A stretch of DNA of 46,952 nt from NCBI GenBank assembly GCA_034698045.1, contig JAQGAU010000060.1, positions 1 to 46,952 on the forward strand, read 5' to 3'. The notes beneath the pieces are model-generated. The model did not search any database. It was not told the origin of the DNA and saw only the letters and a program-made list of their open reading frames with translations. The position numbers and the translations under genes are program-made. This stretch comes from Paramacrobiotus richtersi (taxonomy: Eukaryota; Tardigrada; Eutardigrada; Parachela; Macrobiotidae). Shown piece after piece: positions 24,601 to 36,473 of this stretch; within the stretch, counting starts at the first letter, position 1; each line of letters starts with the position of its first letter.

Positions 24601-25543
24601 ACCCAACAATATATATCTCGCTAAGTCTGCACGCACCGTCATTTTTGCATTGAGCGTAGAGCAACTTGGCCTTCATCTCCGATTGAAACATGTGATCCGT
24701 AGTTTTGGCCAAAAGATCTGTAAATAAACAAACTACAGGCGTTGTAAAATCATGTACCTTTGTGCCTCACCTTGCAAAACAGTGTATGTTTTTCTAACAG
24801 TCTCTCCCAGTCTTCTAACCTCCGCTTCACTGTCTTCCAGTTTCCTGTTTGTGATCCATTTTCCACAAGAATATTCATAGAAGTCATCGCAAGCGTTCAC
24901 CGACTGATTTATCCGCTCCAGGTACTGTCGCGCTACGAATCAGTCATAAATATAAACATTTATGCTGCTCACGCAGCTGGTGAAGAAAAGAAAACCGAAG
25001 TCGTCACGCACCGGTGGCATTACATGCTTGGGTCAGGCACACTGATTTTCCCGTGGTTGCTATCGTATGATTGCGTGTGGTATGTGACTCCGGCCACCGA
25101 AAGATAGCATGACCAATTGATTTCACAGATGGATATAAAGATATCGCAGAAATCTGACAAAAAGGTGTGATCGCAGTTACCCGACAAAACAACTGGCAAA
25201 ACAAGAAACGTTATCGAATATATTAAAAATAACTCTGTAGAATATTAACTGTGCATTGGCCCATGGCTACATAATCACCAACTATGTACATATATCGCTC
25301 ACCAATTAACAGCAGCCAGACCGTCAGGTTATCGTCTCCCGTAAATTCGTTGGCGCATTTGATGCCCACCACAACACATGACAGTGCAATAAAACCGATA
25401 ACAATCACAAGCCAGCGCAGCTTGAGGCTACCAGAACCCGTTAAAATATCACATCGGTTTTTTGTGGGTTCCATTGGTCGGTGTCGTTGGAAGAAATCGG
25501 GAAAATGCTGCATAACAGAAAAACTGCCCGTATCGGATGGCAA
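21615..25543 (-). pseudogene. M13 metallopeptidase pseudogene D, type II membrane form
   Basis: Minus-strand exons in coding order: 25303-25543, about 25012-25059 (start uncertain), 24771-24932, 24637-24717, 23466-23872, 22907-23392, 22651-22830, 22423-22591, 22243-22361, 21855-22146, 21615-21791. Exon 1 encodes about 44 aa of cytoplasmic tail, then a membrane anchor (RWLVIVIGFIALSCVVVGI), so the parent was a type II membrane peptidase like neprilysin. Lesions: TAG replaces a Tyr codon in exon 6 (after LISSCSS); one base lost inside HExxH (HEYYTV in place of HEITHG); a second one-base loss in the next exon (after NDIV); and the exon 2 acceptor aligned with C reads GA instead of AG. The Asn of NAxY is Asp. 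DENVADNGG keeps the third zinc ligand. Exon 11 is intact (IWC..., ending HVVW). Intron 4 carries a GC-rich insert. Confidence 0.87.
23930..24099. mobile_element. GC-rich inverted-repeat insert in intron 4 of D
   Basis: A very GC-rich segment (G and C runs at 23951-23958 and 23973-23979) stands out from the AT-rich surroundings. A 10-bp direct repeat, GCCGCCCCAT, lies at 23930-23939 and 24090-24099. Inside it ACGAATTTAG near the left end is the complement of CTAAATTCGT near the right end. The matching intron of C is 63 bp while this one is 764 bp. This looks like a small hAT-like non-autonomous element, but the class is a guess. Confidence 0.5.
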
Positions 25544-27633
25544 CTGAATCTGTTGGAGTAAAAATCTGATAAAAATCTGGCTTCTAGCCAGTGTATATTA
25601 TCATGTTGTTGGTTGGCAGCTGAAGAAGACCAGCATTAATCTCCACTGGAACATGTGGATTCTCGCAATCTCCGTCCTGCTTTGGAAGATTAGAGTACAG
25701 CATATTTACTCTGATCATTATCGGACATACTAAGGCAGGCTTTCGGGAGGCTGTGACTGGCCGTTGCAGGCAAATCTGCTGTGTCTTGGTCCGAAAATGC
25801 CTTCTGATGAGTGATGGGCCAGCCCAAGCGCCAGAGCGCATGCCACATGACTGGTGGCAGGGCCATTATAATTAGCTTTTAATTACTTTTTTATTACACT
25901 GGGCCAACAACAACAAGTTTATTCCTCTGGGACATTTCGCCCAGCAGGGCCATTCACATAAGAACGGCTTCGCGCCCATTACCGAAAAAACAAACAGCAA
26001 TAACGGAGAAAAATTCCCAGAGAAAACAACCAATAAATGACACTGTGGAACGTGATGTTAGATCCCTTTTTATCAGTGTTTCGAGCGATGACCAGCTGTA
26101 ACAATTACAGATCAGAGAAAATTAAAAAAAAGAGAACACGGGCTATAGTCCATGCAACCATCTTAGCGGGAGGGGGTCGAGCGAAGGGGGGCGGGGGGCC
26201 AATAAGGGAAGAAGAGATGACCATCCAGGACATACGGTGTGCCTCTCAGAATATCCACATACGCACGGAAACGTTGGTGGGCCATAATTTTGAATTGTTG
26301 ATTGCCTCAGCACACTCTTTGAAAGTGCCAATACGAGCGGCCACAAGAAACGACCACCTGGCCGCTCCTTATCGCAGAACCGGTGCCCTCCTTCTTGACC
26401 ACGAATCTTATGCCAGCAACATCGCGATACAATGATTACAATCCACTGCAAACACTCTTATTTACGATATCATCACAATCTTATATCCACATCCGTCTGA
26501 TCGTTCGCAGCGTCGACGCGCCGGATTGATCGGGAAACTTTGCCACGGTTTCCAATTTCCATAGCAGACTGCCATGCCAGTACAAAACACAGCCGACCTG
26601 CCGAGTGTCTGTCCAAAATTAATGGTCTTGAAACTGTCCGTACGAGTGCGACGGCGAATGCGCCAACAGTTCGGCAATGAAGTCCTGTATCTCTGATTCT
26701 CTGGCAGCTTATAACAACTGGAAATCACAACGGCGAAATACGGATGCCGATGTCTAGAGGAACCTCCTGTGTAAATAATTTTAATTCAATTAGAGTGCAA
26801 AGGAATACAACGCTCGAAGGTTTGAAAGCATCTGAAAACGGGAAGAAATAGCAGCGTTAACGTCTTTGCCTGCCCGTGGCGACAGACGAACGTTGTAATC
26901 GCAAGAGTTTGAACGAATAAAGAAATGACAAAGAAGATTCTTCAGCCGGAAATTTGGGCCTCCAACGTGTTCGTTAGGGAATGGGTGTACCGATTTTCTT
27001 TCTGTCATTCACATTGTGGTGATCTCTATTGTCGTGCTATACCTTTTCGAATGTACAGCTATCGACGTGTGGTAGTGCCGTAGTTCTGATGTGACTTGTT
27101 TTCAAACATCTGCGGGTCCGCAGGTGTTATGAGAATTTTTGATTCACTGCCTTGCTGTTTCTGGTGTCAGAATACTCGATTTTCTCGGTTTTTACGCAGT
27201 TTTTCCAGCGTCTTCGGTTAAAAGGTTTCATGGAGAATAAAGAAAGAAACAGCAGCAATTCGTTCACCGGCGGGAGCATCATGTTCCGAACATGCTGTTC
27301 AAAAACATGTAAGTTCTCGCGCACGTTCTTGCGAAGAAGGTAAGCAACGCGACACACACTGAATTTTTCAGTATGCTTTTGAGATTTTTATTCCGCGGCT
27401 CTTCGGACTCGAGGGAACTCAATCTGATTTTTTTAATTATTTAGATATATAGATGTAATCGTAGAAAAAAACTCAAATTTACCTGGGTGTGAAATGTCAG
27501 GCCGGTATCTTGTTATCTTGTGAGTTCATAGTTCATTTTATACGGATCAGTTTTGTAACGCAAACTGAAGTGTACAGTCTTACCGCTTTGACTTGTGTTT
27601 GTTAGTTACAGTGTAATTATGGTGTAGTTATAG
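25544..27633. other. Intergenic, possible decayed sequence
   Basis: Open frames of up to 132 codons around 26037-26728 on both strands show no motif I recognise and overlap each other. The stretch near 27370-27520 resembles sequence near 46360-46470 in intron 6 of gene H (TAGATGTAATC.TA..AAAAA, then A.ATGTC), so it may be intron sequence left by the A-type relic gene whose last exon follows. Confidence 0.35.
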
Positions 27634-27805
27634 TTACAGTGAAGGGCGAACTGAAAGCGAACAAGTCGACCTGTGGAGGGAATCCCACGCGCCTGATCGC
27701 TTCAGAGTGAATGAAGTCGTTTCCAACATGACAGGATTTTCGATCACTTTCAGCTGCCCTGAAAATTCTCCAGTGAATTCTAATTTGAAACAAGTTGTAT
27801 TGTAA
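27634..27805 (+). pseudogene. Orphan last exon of an A-type M13 gene
   Basis: This matches exon 11 of genes A and B: SEQVDLW then HAPDRFRVNEVVSNM, a Cys (ITFSC), and LKQVVL before TAA at 27803-27805. The first codons are shifted by a one-base deletion (AAGGGCGAACTGAAAGC against AAGGAGCGGGTAGAGAGC), the VWC start is lost, and the final Trp is Leu. The preceding 90 bp resemble intron 10 of A and B, and the following 100 bp resemble their 3' UTR. No upstream M13 exons are detectable. This is a relic of a third A-type gene in the array. Confidence 0.75.
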
Positions 27806-28093
27806 ACCCGTGTACATGATTTGCTTTCGACCTTTGCCGGCATTATCGTAGAAATTATGAGATTTGTTAATAATGGCCATAAATTATACTTGCTGTCCTG
27901 GTTTTCGGTTCTCTGCTCAACTGGAGGGTCCGAATGTGCATGCAGTATAAAGAACTTGTCGTCCAGAAACGGCCAGTATGCGTAAATACACAAAGAACGG
28001 CTTCGTGTATAGTCTACAGATGCAGTTTGTGCATAGTATTATGGCACGACGCGTTGACTCAAAATTGCCGCTTGTTCCTTTTGCAGAACTATT
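27806..28093. other. 3' UTR-like remnant and spacer
   Basis: The first 100 bp continue the A/B 3' UTR similarity of the relic gene. The rest is spacer before gene F with nothing recognised. Confidence 0.4.
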
Positions 28094-28402
28094 CAAGACC
28101 AGTTTAGCGTACAGGGAAGTGGACATAATATGCCTGCGGGGGGTACAATTATAACAGCATTTTTCTGCCGTTACAGTTGTAATTAGAATAACTATGCAGT
28201 GTTATTGTTTTGTAATCTTGTTAACCGGTTTCGATATAGTACAGTTTGCGAATAGTTGCGATAATTAAGTGAGAACACATGCAGCTTTCAGTCGCACTCA
28301 CAGGAACTAGGAAACACCCCTGTCTGCTCGGGTTATGTCTCCTTCGATTTCTTATTTCTAACATAGATGTGACTCACCGAAATTGCACATATCTCGTCAA
28401 TA
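28094..28402 (+). promoter_or_regulatory. Conserved upstream region of gene F
   Basis: Closely similar to 32298-32562 before gene G. Shared strings include AAGACCAGTTT, GCCTGCGGG.GGTA.AATTATAAC, GTTGTAATT and TAACCGGTTTCG.TATAGT, then ATTAAG.GAGAAC.CATGC. The similarity runs almost to the start codon. It is probably promoter plus 5' UTR duplicated with the gene. Confidence 0.45.
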
Positions 28403-31400
28403 ATGCACCGTTTTACTGTTTTCTTTGTTTTTTATTATACGGTTTGTCTTTCGACGGGGATCCAAGGTAGCACAATGAGTATTTAATTACGAAGACTGCA
28501 ATACAGTATGCAATAAGGTACGTTTACTGGTTTATTGGTCCTAGCAGATACAGCCAGCTTGAACGCAACTTCCGAGTCCATTACGACGCAAAGGACGCCC
28601 TGTGATACTACGGCATGCAACGTCACCGGTAGGCAACTTTTGGCATGTCTAAAAAATGTGAGGGAAGTTTGGAACATAATGTGAATGGTAGCCACAAAGA
28701 TCTTGGAGCGCGTGGACAATACCACGGATCCATGTGACGACTTTTATCAGTATGCCTGCGGAAAGTGGATTACAGAGCATCAGTTGCTGCCTAACGAAAC
28801 TGGGATCAATGATTTCTGGTATTTGCAGTTAAAAGTCAAGAAAGTCGGCCAAGGTAATCTGCATTTCAAAAGGGTGAAACCCATGTACTTTCCATCTAAC
28901 GATTGCAAAACGTCACTTGTTGCCTGTTTTAGCACTGCTGAATAACGTTCCGAAAGAGGTATTCCCTTCGGAAGCCAAGCTGAAAAGCTTATACAGCCAA
29001 TGCAAAGATGAAGGTATGTACGTGGATTTATACACTAAAAACTATCATTTGTAATTGACGAATTACGATGTAGATCAAATCGAGCGACTGCGCGCCAAAC
29101 CGTTGTTGGACTTCCTGGAGAAAAATATGGGTGGATGGCCCATTTTGACGCCGAACTGGGATGGCTCGAAATTCAACATTTTCAGTTCGCTTGTTGGCAC
29201 TTTCCTAGCGGGAAGTGAGCCATTCTTTGACATCGCCGTGAAGGCCGATATTCAGCGTCCTTTGGTTAACCTGCTTAATCTCGGCGCAGCCTTTACGTAC
29301 GCCGGGAATGATATCCTCAACGATGTTGTGACCGCGAAGCTCTACACGGAGAGCTATCTGCAACATCTGTTTAACGTCACTGCACTACTCTTAAAGGACA
29401 GTAACCAATCAACGGTTGATGTTAATACGTTGTCCATTAATTTGACGGATATTGTTGGTCTCGAACGGGAAATCGGGCTGGTCAGTATCGTAATCTGTAT
29501 GTAATGCTAACAACAGTAAGTTACAGAGTACGATCCTGAACGCTCACGTTGGATTGCATAATAAAATGCAACCAAGTTATATTATAACACTGTAAACTAT
29601 CGCATTCTTGTTGAACTCCGTTCAGACTCGGACTGTTAACAACAGCCGCTAAAAGCTGTAAGATATTGCTAATAAGCTGCTAAGGTTTTATTCCTTAGTT
29701 AATAAGCTGCAGGTGTTCTCGATAATCTGCTAGGTTTGTTAACTATTGAATTATGTTTTACAAATCTTTTTCTTCGCAGGCCCAACTTTCTGCAGTTGAT
29801 GCGCAGAACGATTCTACGTTGATGAACAAAATGACCCTGGGCGAATTTAGCCAGCGCTACCAATTCAGTTCCTCATTATTACAAAACCTGACGGACTACG
29901 TCCGCACACTGCTGTCGGTGACCAATGTGTCTTACGCAATCGACGACAACACGACCATTGTAGTGCCAAATCTTGGATTCTGGCCAAAGTTAGATGCAAA
30001 ACTTGCAGAAATCGAGCTGCAGGGCGTTGAGGGACAGAAGCGAATAGCTAATTTTATCGGCTGGAATATGATTCTACAGTCGCTGGCTTACTTAGCGAAA
30101 GACTACCGGGATGCCAGGGCGGAGTACCAGCAGAAAGTCACAGGGAAACAAGCGAAAAATGATCCTGCAGCTAGCGAACGGTGTTTGGACATTGTTACAG
30201 GAGCGATGCCATTGGCAATGGGGACTATATATGTGAGGGATATAGTTTGGAAAGATGTGAAAGAAAAAGTACGTGACGTACGAATAATGCACTAAACATA
30301 TTGTGTGGGTACAGTTACCGTCCATCAGGTTAAACTGCTTTTTCATTATTCAGCAGCATTTTCGAAACTTTTGACGAGTTCTGCCGCTAACAAACAAGTT
30401 CTTTTTTCATAAATTTTAACCACAACAATTTAATAGTCTTGCTCAATAAGAAACGAATTCAGGCAGCAACTATGGTCCTCGATATTCAAGAGGGATTCAG
30501 TGATCTTTTACACGCTGCAACATGGATGGACAACAGCACATTCGAGGCAGCACGAACGAAACTCCAAGCCATGCTCAATATGGTCGCATACCCATCAGTA
30601 ATGGTGACAAATATTTCCCTGATTGACGAGGAATACGCTAATGTAAGTACTACACTGTTGATGTTAATCACCGTTAAGATGGCCTCATTCATGTACTTCT
30701 TACAACTTGTAAACTTGATTGTATATCCTCTTAGATCGTGATACAGGATTCGTACACGGCTTCCATGCTACAAATAGCCAAATACATCACCATTCGAGAT
30801 TTCAGGCGCTTGACGAAACCTAACCAGCGATACGACCCGATTAAAGATACCGGAGATATCAGCGAAGTCAATGCATTCTATGAACCGACACAGAATGCTC
30901 TTAGTAAGAAAAATAACTGGTTCTGGTGCTGTTATGCGTATGTCTAAAAACTATCTGTGAATCATTTCAGCAATTACCGCGGCCGTTCTCCAACCGCCGT
31001 TCTACCATTCTGCTAATCCGCAGTACTACAACTACGGCGGAATCGGCACAGTAATTGGGCACGAAGTCACCCACGGATTCGACAGTACCGGCTCCAATTA
31101 CGACGCAGAGGGTACCAGACGGTCATGGTGGACGGATATCACAAGATCGGCGTATGATGCCAAAACCAAAGGCATCATGCTGCAGTACAATAATTACACA
31201 ACCACCGTTGGCAATGTCAACGGAGAGCTGACACTGGGAGAGAATATAGCTGATAATGGCGGAACACGAGCTGCTTACAGAGTAACAGTTTGCGGTGCAC
31301 CTTGTTTCACAACGGTTGAACATAGCGCTGTGTTAGGAAAATTTGCATTCACAAAATGTTCGTTTAAGAACAAAGACTTGGCAGTTCAACTGTGTGACTG

Positions 31401-31780
31401 CTTTTTCAGGGATACATTCGTTATTTGGAACGCTTGTCCCAGCCGGAGTCAATCGCAGCGGACTTACAGAGTTTCTCCCCAGAACAGCTCTTTTTCATAT
31501 CGGCAGGACAGGTATAGCAAAACTAGTACAACTCCTCCGTGAGTTTGTCATTGCACAAATACAGTCCACAATGTTTAAAATATTTCCTTGCGTTTTCTGA
31601 CAGGTATGGTGCAGTGAGGACCGGCCTGAACGCGCCCGTATACGTCTGCTGACTGATGTTCATTCACCAGAAAAATGGAGGGTCAATGGAGTAATGTCGA
31701 ATATGGAAGAGTTTAGCCGGGCGTTTAACTGCTCCGTCGATGCTAAAATGAATCCTACAGTAAAGCAAGTGGTTTGGTAA
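28403..31780 (+). CDS. M13 (neprilysin-like) zinc metallopeptidase, gene F, intact, secreted
   Basis: Eleven exons: 28403-28466, 28548-28628, 28692-28853, 28933-29013, 29074-29480, 29780-30268, 30463-30642, 30735-30903, 30971-31281, 31410-31511, 31604-31780; all in frame, 740 aa. The start ATG opens a signal peptide (RFTVFFVFYYTVCLS). Conserved features: CDTTAC; DPCDDFYQYACGKW; NAFY (exon 8); HEVTH at about 575-579; third zinc ligand Glu about 635 in GENIADNGG; HSPEKWR carrying the substrate-contact His and Arg; C-terminal QVVW instead of CxxW. It is predicted to be an extracellular peptidase acting on small peptides. Intron positions and phases match genes A, B and H. AATAAA at 31901-31906 and 31938-31943 are candidate polyadenylation signals. 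It forms a same-direction pair with gene G. Confidence 0.93.
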
Positions 31781-32297
31781 TGCAAGAGGGTCTGTTACTA
31801 CAATGCAGTATAAAAGCCAAGTGACTTTGGCACTTCAGCCAGCCGATACGAACTGAAATATCTGCGTACATGTATAAACACTGATAACTAATAATGTGAC
31901 AATAAATTTGAAGCGGCATAGCCTGCACAAATCGCTTAATAAACGAAGCACATTTCTAACTCATTGACATAACAAGTCGTCATTTTGTGGCATTCCGATT
32001 TCGATGGCTCGGCCAGTTTTGCCTTTGTCGTTTACCACTTTGCCGTGCACTGTGCCTATGTCGTCACCTTTGCCAGTACCGTACCACTTTGACGTTTAGA
32101 CGGTTTGCTTTTGCCGTAAATCACTAGGTTTGCCGTTGAAACTTTAACCGTATAACAGAGGTTTAAGTTTTCAACTGCGAATAACTGGATTACAAAATTC
32201 GTCGTGATAGCTAGTCCAATGATTCTTGGTGTATGGATACTTTGTGCAGTGGAAACCATCCTGAGTGCGAATCATTAAAAATTTGTAGGAAGTGTTT
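31781..32297. other. Spacer between F and G with candidate poly(A) signals
   Basis: The first 80 bp share GGCACTTCAGCCAGCC.ATACGAAC with the sequence after gene G, so this is a conserved 3' UTR piece. AATAAA occurs at 31901-31906 and 31938-31943. No gene is seen in the rest. Confidence 0.45.
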
Positions 32298-32562
32298 AAG
32301 ACCAGTTTCTTGAACAGAGAAGGGGACATACGCCTGCGGGCGGTAGAATTATAACGACATTATTCTCTCAGTGTCTGTTGTAATTGTGGAACCTATTCGG
32401 TGGTTTCGTTTGATAATATTGGTAACCGGTTTCGGTATAGTTTTATTTGCGAATACGTAGTGTACTCATTAAGCGAGAACTCATGCGCCTTTTTCAGCAT
32501 TAAGCGGAAATAATTCTTTCCGTTCGTGTCGTGTTTCCTTTGATTTCCGGATCTCCTCCATA
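32298..32562 (+). promoter_or_regulatory. Conserved upstream region of gene G
   Basis: The counterpart of 28094-28402 before gene F, with the same ordered blocks (GCCTGCGGGCGGTAGAATTA and TAACCGGTTTCGGTATAG). No specific factor site is claimed. Confidence 0.45.
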
Positions 32563-35500
32563 ATGCTTCGGTTTACCTTTCCCATTGTTTTGTACTATTC
32601 CGTTTGCGTTTCAACGGGGATTGAAGGTAGCACAATGAGTACTTCATACGGAATCTACAATAAATTTTATTGGCAAGAAGGTAATTTTACTGGTCCCAGC
32701 AGATTCCACCAGTTTAAACGCAACTTCCGAATCAATTATGGCGAGAAGGATGCCCTGTGATACTACAGCATGCAACGCAACCGGTAAGGCTTTACTGCTA
32801 ATTTCGAACTTGTGAGGGAAGTTTGGAGCATAATATGAAGGTGCTGAATGGTAGCCAGAAAGATCTTGGAGCGTGTGGACAATACCACCGATCCATGTGA
32901 TGACTTTTATCAGTATGCCTGTGGAAAGTGGATTGCAGAGCACCAGATTCCGCGTAACCAAACGGGAATCAATGAGTTCTGGTACCTACAGCAAAAAGTC
33001 AAGAAAATCGGTCAAGGTAACCTGCATTTCTAATGGGACGAACCCATGTACTTTCCACCTAATCTGTGCAAAACTGCAGTTGCTGCCTGTTTTAGCACTG
33101 CTGAATAATGCTACGAAAGCGTTATTCCCATCGGAAGCCAAGCTTAAAAGCTTATACAGCCAATGCAAAGATGAAGGTACGTGGGTTAGTCCACTAAAAA
33201 ATGTCACTTAGGCAATTTACGATGTAGACCAAATCGAGCGACTGCGCGCCAAACCCTTACTGGACTTCCTGGAGAAAAACATGGGTGGATGGCCCATTTT
33301 GACGCCGAACTGGGATGGCTCGAAATTCAACATTTTTACTTCGCTCGTTGACATTTTCCTGGTGGGTTGTGAGCCCTTCTTTGACATCTCCGTTCATGCT
33401 GATATTGAGCGCCCTTCGGTTAACCTGCTGAGTCTCAGTGCAGCCTTCACCTACGCCGGTAATGATATTCTCAACAACGTTGTGACCTCGAAGCTGTATA
33501 CGGAGAGCTATCTGCAACACGTGTTCAACGTCACTACATTATTGCTGAAGGACAGTAACCAATCAACGATTGATGTTAATACGTTGTCCATTAACTTGAC
33601 GGATGTTGTTGGTCTTGAACGGGAAATTGGGCTGGTGAGCTTCGTAATAATTATACAATGTAACTAACGTTACATTACATTTAACACGACATAAGTATGC
33701 CCAAGTTACAATAGTACAATGGTGTTCTTGTTGAAGTCCATTTAGACTCGCGTGTTGCGCAAAGTCCTTGTAAAAGGAGCTGTTTAAAGCTAAAAAACAT
33801 TGTTTATAAGCTAATAAGATACAACGTTGGTAATACGCTGTCTGTTCTCCAAATCATCCGCTATCATTTAATTAAATTGTCGTTATTTCACTAAATTTTG
33901 CTCTACAGATTCCTTTCTTTGCAGGCCAAGCTTTCTGCAATTGATTCACAGAACGATTCTCTGTTATTGAACAAAATGACCCTGGGCGAATTTAACCAAC
34001 GCTACCGGTTCAACTCCTCTTTATTACAAAACCTAGCGGACTACATCCGCACAGTGCTTTCGGTCACCAATGCATCTTACGCAGTCAACGACAACACGAC
34101 CATCGTCGTGCCAAATCTTGGATTCTGGTCAAAGTTAGATGCCAAGCTTGCAGAAATCGATCAGCAGGGCGTTGATGGAAAGAGGCGCATAGCTAATTTT
34201 ATCGGCTGGAAAATAATTCTTCAGTCACTTGGTTACTTAGCGAAAGACTACCGGGATGCGAGGGCGGAGTATCAGCAGAAAATCACAAGTAAACCAGCCA
34301 AAAATGATCCACCAGCTAGCGAACGATGTTTGGGTAGTGTTACGGGAGCGATGCCACTAGCAATGGGGACCTTATATGTCAGGGACGTGATTGCAGAAGG
34401 CTTGAAAGAAAAGGTCACTGACCAAGAATTCAGGTTTTTAGGTCTTTTAAGACCTGGTAAAGTATGTACCTTTTGATTACGAATCTTGTAAGGAAACTGG
34501 TGAATTTTCTGTGGTGTGGTATGTCCGGAAACTCAAACCTTTTTGTCAAGAAAATTATTTCAGGCAGCTAGTATGGTCATCGATATTCAGGAGAGCTTCG
34601 GTGAGCTGTTACGCGCCGCGACATGGATGGACAACCGGACGTACGAGGCAGCTCGAAGAAAACTCCAGTCCATGCTCAATCTGGTGGCTTACCCATCAGA
34701 AATGGTGAACAACATATCCCTGATCGATGAGGAATACGCTGAAGTAAGTACTGAACTGTTTAATAATGCACATAAATCAACGCGATGATCGGCACTCGTA
34801 CACTTGGCTTAATCTTTCAGATCGTGATACAGGATTCGTACATGGCTTCCATGTTACAAATACTCAAATACATCATCATTCGAAGTTTTAGGCGCTTGAC
34901 GGAACTTAACCAGCGATATGACCCGATTGAAGATACGGGAGATTTTAGCGTAGTCAATGCATTCTATGAACCGACACAGAATGCTCTGAGTAAGAAAACT
35001 AAATGGTTTTGATACTGTTATGCGTATTGAAGCTGTCTTTGAACTACTCAGCGATTACCGCGGCCGTTCTCCAGCCGCCCTTCTACGATCCTGCTAATCC
35101 ACAGTATTACAATTACGGCGGAATAGGCACACTAATTGGACACGAGGTCACGCACGGATTCGACAGTACCGGCTCCGATTACGACGCAGAGGGTACCAGA
35201 CGATCATGGTGGACGGACAGCACAAGATCGGCATATGATTCCAGAACCAAAGGCATCATGCTGCAGTACAACAATTTCACAACTACCGCTGGGAATGTCA
35301 ACGGAGTGCTGACACTGGGAGAGAATATTGCCGATAATGGTGGCACAAGAGCTGCTTATAAAGTAAGACTGTGCGGTGCATCTTGTTCACCTACCGCGTT
35401 GAACACTGCGTGTTTTTTGCAAAATTCATTACTTACATAACGATCGGTAAAAAACAGCCACTTAAAAGTTCGAAAGTCTAACTATTTTGGCAGGGCTACA

Positions 35501-35843
35501 TTCGTTATCTGGAACGGTTGTCACGGCCAGAGTTAATCGCAGAAGACTTACAGCAGTTCTCGCCAGAACAGCTTTTCTTCATATCGGCAGCACAGGTATA
35601 TCAAAGCAGAAGTATTATGGTCCTACATGCACATTACAGTCAATAATACCTCGCGTTTTCTCACAGGTATGGTGCAGTGCGGACCGGCCTGAACGTGCTC
35701 GTATACGTCTCCTGACCGACGAACATTCACCAGAAAACTGGAGGGTCAATGGAGTAATGTCGAATATGGAGGAGTTTAGCCGGGCCTTTAACTGCTCCGC
35801 CGATGCCAAAATGAATCCTGCGGTAAAGCACGTGGTTTGGTGA
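32563..35843 (+). CDS. M13 (neprilysin-like) zinc metallopeptidase, gene G, intact, secreted
   Basis: Eleven exons: 32563-32626, 32703-32783, 32855-33016, 33096-33176, 33228-33634, 33925-34413, 34564-34743, 34821-34989, 35052-35362, 35494-35595, 35667-35843; 740 aa, each exon the same length as in gene F. The signal peptide is FTFPIVLYYSVCVS. Motifs: CDTTAC; DPCDDFYQYACGKW; NAFY; HEVTH at about 575-579; GENIADNGG; HSPENWR; C-terminal HVVW. All catalytic residues are present, so an active secreted peptidase is predicted. It is the tandem duplicate of F, with exons much more alike than introns. One difference worth noting is the end of exon 6, where F has VWKDVKEK and G has IAEGLKEK. Confidence 0.93.
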
Positions 35844-36473
35844 TCTGTTACCGGCATGATGCTCAGGAAGTATTCATCCGGTCATGTTTCTAAGGGGTTC
35901 CGGTGATACAAGCTCGCCAAGTTCAGAAACTGTTTTCTCGCACTTTCTGTGACTGTTAGACAGGGTTCGGCACTTCAGCCAGCCTATACGAACGGTAGTA
36001 TCAGGATATAGTGATAATTAAAAATCTAACGTCTAGCTTACGGTAGCTACCTGGGACGTCTAGCGTATCGCTAATTACATCGGTTGGGGGTCGGAGGATG
36101 GTTCTACGGTATCTGAATGTCTAAGCGAATGATTACCGGACTATATCGTTAAGTGAGACACACATCATGACACATGGTACAAAGTTAATGCTAGCAAATA
36201 AGTTTAGTTCATGGTTAAAGCATGATCTTAATCTTTGCTGATCAAAGTTCTTAGCAATCAGCCAAACCATAACACTACTTCACGTTGGAGCCTTCCACGT
36301 ATGCTATGCGTTTTAAACTGCAAAGTAATCATCGGGTGTACCGTGTTTTGAAGCATTTCTACCTACTTCCTAGTTCATACACCTTTTTTTATCTAATGAA
36401 ACACTAAGAAATACTATTCTCGAATTACTGTATCTTGGCGAGGTTAATTGATATTCCACTGTAGTTACGCGCA
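35844..36473. other. Spacer after gene G
   Basis: A 3' UTR-like block (GGCACTTCAGCCAGCC at about 35970) is shared with the sequence after F. The remainder up to the next start codon shows nothing recognisable. Confidence 0.4.

Noticed and set aside
26037..26728. Overlapping open frames of up to 132 codons on both strands
   Set aside because: No recognisable motif, strands compete, and alternative frames are broken by stops. A decayed transposon is possible but I cannot support it.
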